Assembly: GCF_001636425.1 (NCBI RefSeq)
Contig: NZ_KV440953.1
Coordinates: 4,274,001-4,338,000 of the forward strand
Source of the DNA: Heyndrickxia acidicola
GTDB taxonomy: Bacteria; Bacillota; Bacilli; Bacillales; Bacillaceae_C
Direction: 5' to 3'
Length of the DNA stretch: 64,000 bases
This document shows positions 35,042 through 44,030 of this stretch, in pieces. The notes beneath the pieces are model-generated. The model did not search any database and was not told where the DNA came from. It worked only from the letters and a program-made list of their open reading frames with translations. The translations under genes were made by a program, and so were the position numbers. Positions within the stretch are counted from its first letter, which is position 1; each line of letters opens with the position of its first letter.

Positions 35042-36949
35042 ATGAATATGATTAAACATAAGTGGACGTGGCACTCTGCAGCTCTTGGGATGATTCTCCT
35101 GCTATCCGTTATGCTCAATTTTTATAAATTGGCTGAAGAGGGCTACGGAAATCTCTATTATTCATCTGCCGTGAAAAGCATGCTCGGCAGCTGGCATAAC
35201 TTTTTCTTTAATTCCTTTGATTCCAAAGGCTTTATTTCGATAGACAAGCCCCCGGCAGGTTTTTGGATACAAGCTGTTAGTGCTCACATATTCGGGTTTA
35301 ACGGATGGAGCCTTTTCTTTCCACAAGCCTTGGCAGGGGTGTTATCTACTGCCGTGCTTTATCATCTTGTAGCCCGCGTTTTTGGAAAGGGGACGGGGCT
35401 GCTGGCAGCTCTTTTTCTTACTGTTACGCCGATTGTGGTGGCTTCTGACAGAACTAATGAAGTAGACAGTCTTTTGATGCTGGTCATTCTGGCCGCTGCC
35501 TGGGCAACGATGAAAGCAGCGGAGGTGGGCAGGCTTAGATGGCTGCTGGGAGCGGCTGCCCTCATAGGCATAGGATTTAACATCAAAATGATGGAAGCTT
35601 TTCTTATCCTGCCGGCATTCTTATTCCTTTATTACTATGGCAGTAAAATGAATCTAAAACAAAAATGTGTCCATATGGTTTGTGCTGCAGCTGTTCTTGC
35701 TGTTGTTTCTATGTCCTGGGCGATTGTCGTGGATATGACTCCAGCGGATCAAAGGCCATATGTAGGCAGTACAACAGATAATTCAATGGTGGATCTTGCA
35801 GTAGGCTATAACGGTATTAACCGTCTGTTCAGCAAAAAGCTGCGCCATCTTGGAAATATTCAGGTTATGGCTGCAGATAAAAAAGATCAAACAAGCCAGC
35901 CGAATCTTTACCAGCATTCGAATGAAACAGGAAATTCTATTAATGCTGCTTTTACACCAATCGGTAGTGAAATTGGCAGGCCGGGATTCCTCAGGCTTTT
36001 TAGGACGCCTCATCTGAACGGACAGCTAAGCTGGTTTTTACCTAGTATTCTCTTTAGCGTCCTTTCTCTTTTCTGGGGAAACGGAAGGAGGGAATTTTTC
36101 GGAAGAAAACGGCTGTCTGTTCTTTTCTGGTGCTCTTGGGTAATGGTGATGTTTCTGATATTTAGTATGGCGAATGAATTCAGCAGCTATTATATGGTGA
36201 TTCTTGCCCCAGGTATCGCCGCCTTAGCTGCCATTGGCTGGAAAAACATGTGGATTCAATGGCAGAAGGGAGGCGTGCGTTCGTGGATTTTGCCTCTGTC
36301 TCTCCTCTGTACAGCCGCCTATGATCTTTCTGTTATTTGGTCCTATCACACTTTTCGCTGGCTATCCTTTATTGTTGGGGCATTTTTGCTGGTTGCCATT
36401 ACAGGGCTTGTGTTAAATTGGAAAACGGCCAGACGCTCCTTTTCCATCCTCGCCTTTACTGGAATAGTGGCTGTCACACTAACCGCTCCAGCCGCCTGGG
36501 CCATGACGCCGATTCTTTACGGTGGTGACTCGGCCTATCCTTATGCAGGACCTGAGCTTGAATTTTCCAGAGCGCATGATTTTTTGCCTTCCAATGGAAA
36601 GCTAGAGCATTTTTTAAAAACAAAATATCAGGGAAGAGGCTATCTCGTTGGAACGGCTAATGCTAGAGCAGGCGCACCTATTTATATTGATACCGGTCTT
36701 CCGGTCATGTCGATGGGAGGCTTTATAGGAACCGATCCAGCCCTTACCATTACAAAACTGGAAAACCTTTCTCAAAAAGGGGAAATTCATTACTTTCTTG
36801 CCCCTTCCAGTCCCATTGAGGGACAAAACAGCGCAGTGTACAGCTGGTTAAATAAGCATTGCCATGTTGTTCCTCCCCGTGATTGGCAGGAGCCAGCCAC
36901 AAGCAAAGATTATAAAAACTGGAATTTGTATGAATACAAGGCAAAATAA
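35042..36949 (+). CDS. GT39/PMT-type glycosyltransferase (ArnT-like, YkcB/YycA type)
   Basis: 635 residues with ~11-12 membrane segments and the GT-C catalytic acid in the first outer loop (YYSSAVKSMLGSWHNFFF; FISIDKPPAGFWIQ). The block FALTVTP-like LFLTVTPIVVASDRTNEVD follows. Members transfer a sugar from a polyprenyl-phosphate donor to cell-envelope lipid, polymer or protein at the outer face of the membrane. The C-terminal ~130 residues form an extracytoplasmic domain (LVGTANARAGAPIYIDTGLP). ATG 35042 follows GAGGAG; ATG 35048 is an alternative. Similar proteins are usually paired with a GT2 donor-forming enzyme, which is absent here. Confidence 0.88.
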   Translation: MNMIKHKWTWHSAALGMILLLSVMLNFYKLAEEGYGNLYYSSAVKSMLGSWHNFFFNSFDSKGFISIDKPPAGFWIQAVSAHIFGFNGWSLFFPQALAGVLSTAVLYHLVARVFGKGTGLLAALFLTVTPIVVASDRTNEVDSLLMLVILAAAWATMKAAEVGRLRWLLGAAALIGIGFNIKMMEAFLILPAFLFLYYYGSKMNLKQKCVHMVCAAAVLAVVSMSWAIVVDMTPADQRPYVGSTTDNSMVDLAVGYNGINRLFSKKLRHLGNIQVMAADKKDQTSQPNLYQHSNETGNSINAAFTPIGSEIGRPGFLRLFRTPHLNGQLSWFLPSILFSVLSLFWGNGRREFFGRKRLSVLFWCSWVMVMFLIFSMANEFSSYYMVILAPGIAALAAIGWKNMWIQWQKGGVRSWILPLSLLCTAAYDLSVIWSYHTFRWLSFIVGAFLLVAITGLVLNWKTARRSFSILAFTGIVAVTLTAPAAWAMTPILYGGDSAYPYAGPELEFSRAHDFLPSNGKLEHFLKTKYQGRGYLVGTANARAGAPIYIDTGLPVMSMGGFIGTDPALTITKLENLSQKGEIHYFLAPSSPIEGQNSAVYSWLNKHCHVVPPRDWQEPATSKDYKNWNLYEYKAK

Positions 36950-36968
36950 TTTTCAAATTCATGTATAG

Positions 36969-36997
36969 AGGCTCCTTCTCAGGGGCCTTTATTTTTG
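36969..36997 (+). terminator. Terminator of the GT39 gene
   Basis: AGGCTCC/GGGGCCT stem (one G-T pair), 6-nt loop, TTTATTTTT. Confidence 0.7.
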
Positions 36998-37482
36998 AGT
37001 AAGAAAGTATAAAATTTCCTATTGAAATCTAGCTCCAGCGCCTATCGGACTTCTTATTTGAATTGCTGGAAATCTGCATAGGTGCGCTGTTTCGCGTTAA
37101 AGCGTGAAAGGGGTCTGACCCTTTTAGTAGAGTAAAGCGATAAAGCGGAATGGTGTGATGTGGTGTGCTCGGGGGTGGTGATTGTGGGTCTTTGTACCTG
37201 ATTCTCCCGATAAGTGGTTAATTTCGCCCGTAAATTTACCAATTCCGCCCGTAAATTCAAACAAAGAGCGTCCGCTGTCCTTTTAAGGGCTTTCGTTATT
37301 TGAGCGCGCGGTTTCAATGCAGGTTAATATACCTTAACTCTTATGTTTATTGAATTTTGGACATGGCCAATTTAACAGAGCCTAAATTTTTTGAGAAAAA
37401 CTTGGGCGGCTGCCTATGCCCTTTTTTGACTTACAGCATAATCTAGACTGTTACCTAATGAGAAAGCTAAGGAGCGATTTAA
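36998..37482. repeat. Gap with family C start and short direct repeats
   Basis: AGCTCCAGCGCCTATCGG at 37031-37048 is the 5' half of family C. At about 37214-37252 two direct copies of AATTYCGCCCGTAAATT (ATTTCGCCCGTAAATT, AATTCCGCCCGTAAATT) lie side by side. No gene. Confidence 0.55.
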
Positions 37483-37893
37483 ATGAATGATGTTAGACAA
37501 ATGATGGGCGGTTATTCAGGCTATCCAGGACATGGCGGTATGACCGGTTATCCGGGACATCCAGGGTATGGCGGTATGACTGGTTATCCGGGACATCCAG
37601 GGTATGGCGGCATGACTGGTTATCCGGGACATCCAGGGTATGGTGGCATGACTGGTTATCCGGGACATCCAGGGTATGGCGGTATGATTGGTTATCCGGG
37701 ACATCCAGGACATGGTGGTATGGCCGGCTATCCAGGTCACACGGTACATTGGGGAACAGGCGGCTATCCGGGCCACACAGTGCACTGGGGAACAGGCGGC
37801 TATCCAGGCCATCCGGGACATGGAGGAGCAGGCTATCCGGGCCACGAATTTGGAGGCATGGGCGGCAGCCAGCCAGGGCATATGACGCTTTGA
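37483..37893 (+). CDS. GYPGH-repeat protein (Gly/Pro/Tyr/His-rich)
   Basis: 136 residues dominated by the 12-residue repeat GYPGHPGYGGMT. Four near-perfect copies are followed by GYPGHPGHGGMA, two GYPGHTVHWGTG variants and shorter ends; the DNA repeats in 36-bp units at about 37546-37840. No signal peptide. Low-complexity Gly/Pro/Tyr/His proteins of bacilli often belong to the spore coat or bind metals, but this is composition-based inference. ATG 37483 preceded by AAGGAGCG. Antisense frames of 146-153 residues over it are products of the repeats. Confidence 0.75.
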   Translation: MNDVRQMMGGYSGYPGHGGMTGYPGHPGYGGMTGYPGHPGYGGMTGYPGHPGYGGMTGYPGHPGYGGMIGYPGHPGHGGMAGYPGHTVHWGTGGYPGHTVHWGTGGYPGHPGHGGAGYPGHEFGGMGGSQPGHMTL

Positions 37894-37934
37894 TGACAAA
37901 AAAAGAGAGAATATAAGCAGTGGCAGGTGAAAGG

Positions 37935-37967
37935 GCGTGTGGCAATTCTGACACACGCTGTTTTTTA
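37935..37967 (+). terminator. Terminator of the GYPGH gene
   Basis: GCGTGTG/CACACGC, 10-nt loop, T-run (TGTTTTTTATTT). Confidence 0.8.
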
Positions 37968-38000
37968 TTTAGAACTTGCTAGAATACATTAATTTAGATA

Positions 38001-38474
38001 CTAATCCTGGGGTTCAGGTTTTTTGATGGATTTTTCTACCGTATACTGATAGGCATAGATGATGATCGATAACAACACACAAATTAAATACCAAGTAACA
38101 TGTTTCATTTTTTTAAATTTAAATATCCCCATTCTCTCCCAAATTTGCCCTAAAGGAAAGGCATTAATAAAATCTAATAGGATATTTAATAGCAAATACT
38201 TTGGGAAATTCCCATAGGATAGTTTAAATATCCAGAGAGTGGCCACATAAAATGGTCCTAATATATAGGAAAAATCAATCGGACCCGGAGAGAGAGGGTT
38301 TTTATTTTTCCACCAATTTTTCCGGTTTGCAATCAGACTTAAAATGCTGATGAACAAGTTAACAAAACTGGCTACCGGCAAAAATCTGAAAAATGCTGTC
38401 TTCCCAATAAATGGGACAGTCAGCCATGGAATGATTAACATAGCAGTTGAGAATGATTTCTTTTTGTTCTGCAT
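38001..38474 (-). CDS. Membrane protein, paralogue of 39517-39978
   Basis: 157 residues from ATG 38474 (GGGGG 7 nt before); the upstream frame to 38594 is not supported. About five hydrophobic segments. It aligns with the other copy: IIPWLTVPFIGKTAFFRFLP versus LIFPWLTVPFLGKSSFKRYL, NRKNWW versus GEKKKWW, and IFKLSYGNFP versus MLKMTYGNFK. Not recognised further. It lies divergently from a PadR gene with its paralogue beyond that gene, suggesting joint control. Confidence 0.75.
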   Translation of the reverse strand: MQNKKKSFSTAMLIIPWLTVPFIGKTAFFRFLPVASFVNLFISILSLIANRKNWWKNKNPLSPGPIDFSYILGPFYVATLWIFKLSYGNFPKYLLLNILLDFINAFPLGQIWERMGIFKFKKMKHVTWYLICVLLSIIIYAYQYTVEKSIKKPEPQD

Positions 38475-38756
38475 CAACGGCCCCCTTTTTTCCTGAAACT
38501 CTTTTCGTAAATTTGTGCGGAATATTTTTAGAAAGCGAAGATGCCACAGAAACGGCTCAATACTCATTTTTTCCTGAAAGCATCTATACTGCACATCGTC
38601 ATGTATTACTATCCTCTAAAAACGTCCTAATTATGATTATTAGTTAGGAAAATGGCTTTATAACAAAAAGGAAATGAAAGCTTCACTACCCCTAATTGAC
38701 TATGGATACATAATAGGAGAGAATATAAAGGGAAATTTTAAGAAAGGAGGATTTCA

Positions 38757-39275
38757 ATGGAACATCGCTCACTTATTCTGCTTGGGCTGCTCATGAACCA
38801 AAGCCAGCATGGGTATCAAATTAATGAGTTTATAGAAAGAAATTTAAGCACCGTGACGGATATGAAGAAGCCTACTGCTTATGCAGCATTAGATCGATTG
38901 AGCCAAAATGGTTATATTGATATTCAATTAGAGCAGGAAGGAAACAGACCGACACGAAAAGTGTATTCGATTAATGAGAACGGCAAGCAATACTTCTACA
39001 ATTTGCTTTTAAATAATCTAGCTTCAGCCGAAAGTGTGAATTACCAAGGAGATATTGGGTTAATGTTTATTGATCTTCTCCCGCTGGAAAAAACGATTCC
39101 TGCGTTGAAAGAACGTTTAAAGAAAAATCAGGAATTAATTGAGAGGTTTAAAAAAACACCCGCACATGCAGAGCGTTCAGGTGTTAATCTTGCCATCCAT
39201 CATAAGCTGACAATGCTTGAAGCCGAAGCGGGTTTTCTTAAAAAAACGATCCGCCAGCTTGGAAGCCAGGACTAA
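38757..39275 (+). CDS. PadR-family transcriptional regulator
   Basis: 172 residues, ATG 38757 behind AAGGAGG. Winged helix at 1-80 with the family signature LLGLLMNQSQHGYQINEFI, then a helical dimerisation arm (ALKERLKKNQELIERFKK). PadR proteins repress nearby genes, typically multidrug or membrane-stress genes. The paralogous membrane genes on both sides (divergent at 38474 and downstream at 39517) are the obvious candidates. Effector unknown. Confidence 0.9.
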   Translation: MEHRSLILLGLLMNQSQHGYQINEFIERNLSTVTDMKKPTAYAALDRLSQNGYIDIQLEQEGNRPTRKVYSINENGKQYFYNLLLNNLASAESVNYQGDIGLMFIDLLPLEKTIPALKERLKKNQELIERFKKTPAHAERSGVNLAIHHKLTMLEAEAGFLKKTIRQLGSQD

Positions 39276-39355
39276 TTGATTATATATTATTAAAAATAGT
39301 AAATTTCGCACACACTCCTGTTTTAGTGTACAAATATAAAAAAAGCCATATGAAG

Positions 39356-39394
39356 AGGGACATCAATTTAAACGAATTGGTTGTCCCTTTTTTC
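39356..39394 (+). terminator. Terminator of padR
   Basis: AGGGACA..TGTCCCT, 7-bp stem supported by inner pairing, TTTTTTC tail. Confidence 0.75.
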
Positions 39395-39516
39395 TGTTAC
39401 TACTAATACTAAGCATTTTCACAAAATGGATTGCAGCTGGCTGAAATGAAAGGATTGCGTATATGTATGGATGAATTTGAGGATTAGTACACATCATAAA
39501 CAGTGGAGGTGGTATA

Positions 39517-39978
39517 TTGAAAAGCTCAAAATTATTGTTAATAGGTATACTCATTTTTCCTTGGTTAACTGTACCTTTCCTAGGTAAATCTTCATTTAAA
39601 AGATATTTGCCTGCAAGCATATTTATAGTTATATTTACAAAAGCATTGGATTTATTTGGTGAAAAGAAGAAATGGTGGCGATTTTATAAAGGGATACCTC
39701 CTTTTGACAGTATGGATTTCTTTAATTTTGGTCCATATTTCGTCAGTGGTCTGTGGATGCTAAAAATGACGTATGGGAATTTTAAATTATTTATAATTTC
39801 GGACACTATTCTCCACATACTTTTTACTTTTGTCGGATTAAAATATTTAAAACGTTATAAGATTGCAGCTTTAGTAAAGATGACGAAAATCCAGTATTTA
39901 TTTGTCAGTACGTTAAGAGGACTAATTTTTTATGGTTTTCAATATTTAAATGATCTTCTACAAAAAAATAGATCTTAA
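39517..39978 (+). CDS. Membrane protein, paralogue of 38001-38474
   Basis: 153 residues from TTG 39517, 6-7 nt behind GGAGGTGG. Five hydrophobic segments with the same conserved start (FPWLTVPFLGK), WW-containing loop and YGNF motif as its paralogue. Unknown function; the basic tail is cytosolic by the positive-inside rule. Monocistronic by spacing. Confidence 0.75.
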   Translation: MKSSKLLLIGILIFPWLTVPFLGKSSFKRYLPASIFIVIFTKALDLFGEKKKWWRFYKGIPPFDSMDFFNFGPYFVSGLWMLKMTYGNFKLFIISDTILHILFTFVGLKYLKRYKIAALVKMTKIQYLFVSTLRGLIFYGFQYLNDLLQKNRS

Positions 39979-40131
39979 ATGCTTCGGTAGACTTGAAAAT
40001 ATCCTAGAGGGGGAGTAACCGTGCAGATATTTAGTTTTATATATGTTATTTCAAAAATGAACCCTACACCTTTGGGTTCATTTTTTGCACTTAAAACTCA
40101 GAAAATCTTTTACTACATAAGCGTATTGTTC

Positions 40132-40198
40132 AATTAGTCATTATTGACTAATTGATAAAACAGCTATATAATCATGTTCGAATAGTCATTATTGACTA
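40132..40198 (+). promoter_or_regulatory. Promoter with two identical palindromic operators (isdG-like gene)
   Basis: TTAGTCA-TTAT-TGACTAA at 40134-40151 and TAGTCA-TTAT-TGACTA at 40183-40198. The -35 TTGACT (40144-40149) is inside the first; TATAAT (40167-40172) follows after 17 bp; the second palindrome covers the start region. The sequence is not a Fur box. Confidence 0.8.
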
Positions 40199-40223
40199 AT
40201 GGGAAATAGGAGGGTATCATCAC

Positions 40224-40541
40224 ATGATTATTGTTACGAATCGAATGAAAACAAAATTGGGTTTTGCAGAAAAAATGGCTCCAGCTTTTACAAAACCGGG
40301 TGCTTTGCAAGAAATGAAAGGATTTGTAAAGGTTGAAGTGCTGATTACCCAAAATCTGTCTGAGCATGATGAACTAAATGTTAATGTGTACTGGGACAGT
40401 CTTGAAGATTTTTCTCAATGGAAAAATAGTGATGCCTTTAAACAAGCACATAAAGGTTCCAATTCCTCTGGCGGTGAATCTCCTATTTTAGAAAGCAAAA
40501 TCATTATTTCCAAGCTAGCTTCTTCACTTGAAGCAAAATAA
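40224..40541 (+). CDS. Heme-degrading monooxygenase, IsdG/HmoA-like
   Basis: 105 residues, ABM fold, beginning IIVTNRMKTKLGFAEKMAP, with FTKPGALQEMKGFVKVEVLI and the pocket region VYWDSLEDFSQWKNSDAF, which place it with Bacillus heme-degrading monooxygenases that open heme and release iron in the cytosol. The catalytic His seems to be the one in KQAHKGS. ATG 40224 follows AGGAGGG. Twin operators upstream suggest tight repression by an unidentified factor. Confidence 0.85.
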   Translation: MIIVTNRMKTKLGFAEKMAPAFTKPGALQEMKGFVKVEVLITQNLSEHDELNVNVYWDSLEDFSQWKNSDAFKQAHKGSNSSGGESPILESKIIISKLASSLEAK

Positions 40542-40566
40542 CAAAAGACACTCCCTATAAAAGTAA

Positions 40567-40600
40567 ACCCGTGGTTCCAGGTGGAATCACGGGTGTTTTT
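40567..40600 (+). terminator. Terminator of the IsdG-like gene
   Basis: ACCCGTGGTTCC/GGAATCACGGGT stem, 4-nt loop, then GTTTTTT. Family C repeat (CAGCTCCAGCGCCTATCGGC) begins 6 bp later. Confidence 0.85.
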
Positions 40601-40644
40601 TGGCCCAGCTCCAGCGCCTATCGGCTAGCGGATCTCTGACTATT

Positions 40645-41940
40645 TTACTGTTCGCTGGAGTGGTTGAGTTCCCTTTTAAGAAGGGAAATAAATCTAAATG
40701 TTTCAAGAGCGAAAAGCATTCCGCTCACCCAAACTGCACTGAAAACATAGCCAGCCATCATATCGCTTGGTTCAGCATGCACGAGATATACACCGCTGAT
40801 GAAGTAGGCGGTTAACATGAAAAGGTAGCCAAGCATTAGAAAGAAGATCACCTGATAATTCCGATAGTGTCGAATCAGCATGATAAAGAAGAAGCTGAGG
40901 ATGCTTACGAAAAACATGGAAGGTGCATCCGGGAACTGAGCGCTGATGTCGCTGAATAAAAAGTGGAATAGCCAATGAATTCCGAATGAAAACAAAAGCG
41001 TACCTACTATAGTACAGGCAAAAAATAGTAGCTCCAGCAAAATATTTTTTTTATTCAAAGCGATAACAAGAACGGTTAAAACACTGATCGCACTTAAGAC
41101 TTTCACCGAGGAGAGGGCATACACTGTATTCATGATTCCATGCCAGCCTGGCGAGGAAAGAAACGACATTGCATTTAGGCAAAAGGTATTGAATTGTCCA
41201 AATTGATGGTTAATGATCGCTTGAATCATCCTGACCATTAAGGCAATGAGAATCGCAAAGAAAACCAGGATTTCTAAAATGAGAATTTTCGTTTTGAAAA
41301 AGCTTCCAAACCGTTTAAACGTTGCTTGGAAGATAAGAATAATCGATTCCTTCACATATTGCCGATTCGCTTTTATAACAATAAATGCAATAACCCCAAT
41401 CCCTAAGACAATGCCTCCAAGAACGAGCCATTTTTCAATTTCACTTTGATATTGATCCCATTTAGGACCGAGCAAATACCCAAGGAAAATATAAAGTCCT
41501 GCCCATAAAAACACCCCTATATAAGAGAAAATGGCAAAGGATCGATAGGGAAGCTTGATGATGCCGGACAAAATACTGGCAATATGGCAAATACCCGGAA
41601 TGATATAAGAAATGAGAAGCAGAACCTTCCCATACTTTTTGTACCAGACCTCCATCTTCGCCATTTTTTCAGGCCCCATATGAAGGTAACGCCCATATTT
41701 TTGAATAAAGGGAACCCCGAGCTTATAGCCGGCCCAATAGGAAATGCTCGCACCTGTAATTCCTCCAGCTCCAGCTGATAGAAGAGAGAGAATCAAATTC
41801 ATTTTTCCCTGAAAAGCAAGAACCCCTACATAGCTCAATAGCGCTTCGCTGGGAATAGGGACAATAATTAACTGAAGCATTAAGGAAACGAAAAGGACAA
41901 TATAACCATACTCATTTAACAAATGAAATAATGCAGTCAT
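40645..41940 (-). CDS. DedA (VTT) protein fused to a degenerate PAP2 domain
   Basis: 431 residues. Residues 1-195 form a DedA/VTT domain (PIPSEALLSYVGVLA; GASISYWAGYKLG; YGRYLHMG; LISYIIPGICHI), whose members move undecaprenyl phosphate or phospholipids across the membrane. Residues 220-420 resemble a PAP2 phosphatase by layout, but the FPSGHA motif reads FPDAPS (336-341) and the Arg of SRxYLGVHxPSD is Gly (SGVYLVHAEPSD; H388, D393 remain). Catalysis is unlikely, so the domain may bind lipid only. ATG 41940 follows AGGGAGA. Confidence 0.85.
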   Translation of the reverse strand: MTALFHLLNEYGYIVLFVSLMLQLIIVPIPSEALLSYVGVLAFQGKMNLILSLLSAGAGGITGASISYWAGYKLGVPFIQKYGRYLHMGPEKMAKMEVWYKKYGKVLLLISYIIPGICHIASILSGIIKLPYRSFAIFSYIGVFLWAGLYIFLGYLLGPKWDQYQSEIEKWLVLGGIVLGIGVIAFIVIKANRQYVKESIILIFQATFKRFGSFFKTKILILEILVFFAILIALMVRMIQAIINHQFGQFNTFCLNAMSFLSSPGWHGIMNTVYALSSVKVLSAISVLTVLVIALNKKNILLELLFFACTIVGTLLFSFGIHWLFHFLFSDISAQFPDAPSMFFVSILSFFFIMLIRHYRNYQVIFFLMLGYLFMLTAYFISGVYLVHAEPSDMMAGYVFSAVWVSGMLFALETFRFISLLKRELNHSSEQ

Positions 41941-43011
41941 AATAATCTCCCTGTATGCGAATTCTGGACTTCTGTCCTTATAAAAATCATTCTACTATTA
42001 TTTTACCCTAAATAGCTTGAAGGATATTGTTTATATTCTCCTATTTAGAAAAATAAGCCTCAAGCAGCTGTTCTTTAATAAGCTCAAATCTCGTTTTTTT
42101 TATAGTAAGCAAGATTTGTTTGGAATGCGAGGAACCAACCGAAGACAAATAAATCATAGTGGAAATCAACCAGCAGGAAGAACAGAGGCACAACCAATAA
42201 CTCAGCTAAAGCCAAAAATAGAACTGAAACCAAAGTTGATTGAAGCGAAAGGTGCGAGACTCCTGCGGGATTAGCAGGCCTTAGGAAGACCCCGCAGGAG
42301 CGTGCGACGAGGAGGCTTCCGGCCGCCCGCGGAAAGCGAGTACCTGCAGCGTAACTCAACCGGCAGGATGATCAGAGCACTGCAAATGTCTCAGCTAAAG
42401 CCCTAAGAGGGAATGAATTTCATAGTGATTGAAGTAGAAAACGAGAGTACCTGCAATGCCCATCAAACAGCAGGAAGAACAGGGGCACAACCAATAACTC
42501 AGTTAAAGCTAAAAGTAGAACTGAAACCAAAGTTGATTGAAGCGAAAGGTACGAGACTCCTGCGGGAAAAGCCAGTTAGGGGAGACCCCGCAGTAGCGAA
42601 CTTGCGACGAGGAGGCTCCCCGACTGCCCGCGGAAAGCGAGTACCTGCAGTGTAAATCAACCGGCAGGAAAAATAAAAGCACTTCGCATAACTCAGTTAA
42701 AGCCTAAAGTAGAACTGAACCTAAAGTTGATAGAAATGAAAGACAAGGCATGAGACTCCTACTAGAAAAGCTTGCAAAGGCATACCTAACAGGAGATTGC
42801 GACGAAGAGGATTTCGGCCGCCCCGTAGAAAGCGAATACCTGCAGCGTAACTCAGCCAGCAGGATAAACAGAGCACTGCCAGTGTCTATATTACTGCTAA
42901 CAAAAGAAAAACGACATTGCCAAAAAACAAGTAGGAATTCTACATAATATAGAGAATTAATAGGATGGAAGCGAAATTGCTAATTTATCAAAAATATAAG
43001 GGGTTGTTTAT
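41941..43011. repeat. 1.07-kb gap with three family B repeats
   Basis: Copies at about 42230-42375, 42530-42670 and 42722-42865 (the last decayed), each bracketed by a longer shared flank (AGGAAGAACAGRGGCACAAC, CCAATAACTCAGYTAAAGC, AGAACTGAAACCAAAGTTGA). Frames open here, 42017-42274, 42413-42655 and 42750-42947, run through repeats and are not genes. Confidence 0.8.
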
Positions 43012-43443
43012 ATGATCATTGGAATGCATCCTTACTTGGTTTTGAATGGAAATGGACAAGAAGCCGTCAAGTTTTACGAAAAGGCATTGAATGCAAAGGT
43101 TTTAAATGTCCAAACATTTGGAGACATGCCTGGAAATCCTGAGTCCCAGCTCCCTGAAGAAGCAAAAAACCTAGTATTAAACGCACATTTAAAAGTCGGC
43201 AATACAGATCTTATGTTATCGGATACGTTCCCGGGGCAGTCATATCAAGTGGGAGGCCAAGTGACTGTAGCCCTTCTCGTCAATGATCCAGATGAATCAA
43301 GAGAGATCTTCGGGAAGCTTGAAGATGGCGGCCATGTGGCTATGGCTCTCCAAGAAACCTTCTGGAGCCCATTATATGGACAGGTCACAGACAAATTTGG
43401 TGTAACCTGGCAGGTTTCCACTCAAACTGAGGAAGAAAAGTAA
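43012..43443 (+). CDS. PhnB-like VOC-superfamily protein
   Basis: 143 residues, the usual PhnB/3-demethylubiquinone-methyltransferase-like glyoxalase fold: YLVLNGNGQEAVKFYEKALN, NAHLKVGNTDLMLSD, ALLVNDPDESREIF and WQVSTQTEE. Metal ligands are not obvious; substrate unknown. ATG 43012 behind AAGGGG with a 9-nt gap. Confidence 0.88.
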   Translation: MIIGMHPYLVLNGNGQEAVKFYEKALNAKVLNVQTFGDMPGNPESQLPEEAKNLVLNAHLKVGNTDLMLSDTFPGQSYQVGGQVTVALLVNDPDESREIFGKLEDGGHVAMALQETFWSPLYGQVTDKFGVTWQVSTQTEEEK

Positions 43444-43457
43444 GAGAAGTTATACTG

Positions 43458-43484
43458 AAGGGCTGCTGCGGCAGCTCTTTTTTG
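43458..43484 (+). terminator. Terminator of the VOC gene
   Basis: AAGGGCTGC/GCAGCTCTT stem (one G-T), TGCG loop, TTTTTT. Confidence 0.8.
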
Positions 43485-43642
43485 TAGGATTCTGTTTAAA
43501 GGCAACTTTTCATCATGAAACCGGCAGGCGAGATGAGCACAACTTTTAGGAAGGCATTGGCATTTACTATTATTTCATTCCGCCCATGAATTCTATGAAG
43601 CGATGAAGAAGTCAGAAATAGTAGGATTAAGGAGGGATAAGA

Positions 43643-43960
43643 ATGCGCAAGTTTGGAATGATGGTCCGATTCATCGTAAAAGAAGGAAAGCGGGACACCT
43701 TCTTGCATATCTTGCTGGGAGCTGCCCGGTCTATGGAAGAGTTGAAGGAATGCGAAATGTATATGGTAAGCTCGTCCAATGACGACCCCGACTCTGTATT
43801 TGTTTATGAGATTTGGAGTGACGAAAAAGCTCATCAAGCTTCTTTAGAGCTTGAAAGTACACAAGAATTAATCAAACAGGCCCAGCCTCTCCTTTCAGGT
43901 GTAGAGAGAGCTGGCACCTTTACACCAGAGGGAGGAAAGGGCTTTACAGGAAACGAATAA
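43643..43960 (+). CDS. ABM-domain protein (YgiN-like quinol monooxygenase type)
   Basis: 105 residues: GMMVRFIVKEGKRDTFLHIL, MYMVSSSNDDPDSVFVYEIW and SDEKAHQASLELESTQELI are typical of the ABM/YgiN fold. YgiN relatives oxidise quinols, but many are unassigned. ATG 43643 follows AAGGAGGG. Ends with a terminator. Confidence 0.82.
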   Translation: MRKFGMMVRFIVKEGKRDTFLHILLGAARSMEELKECEMYMVSSSNDDPDSVFVYEIWSDEKAHQASLELESTQELIKQAQPLLSGVERAGTFTPEGGKGFTGNE

Positions 43961-43992
43961 CGAAATTGATTTCAGTCTCTATTAAAATGAGT

Positions 43993-44030
43993 AAAAAGAC
44001 ACCGGTCATCCCATTCCTGTGTCTTTTTTA
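43993..44030 (+). terminator. Terminator of the ABM gene
   Basis: AAAAAGACAC/GTGTCTTTTT, 16-nt loop, T-run. Confidence 0.75.

Noticed and set aside
37493-37956. Two antisense frames of 153 and 146 residues
   Set aside because: Open only because the 36-bp repeats of the GYPGH gene keep all frames free of stops.
40600-40815. 71-residue frame
   Set aside because: Begins in a family C repeat and runs antisense over the DedA gene.
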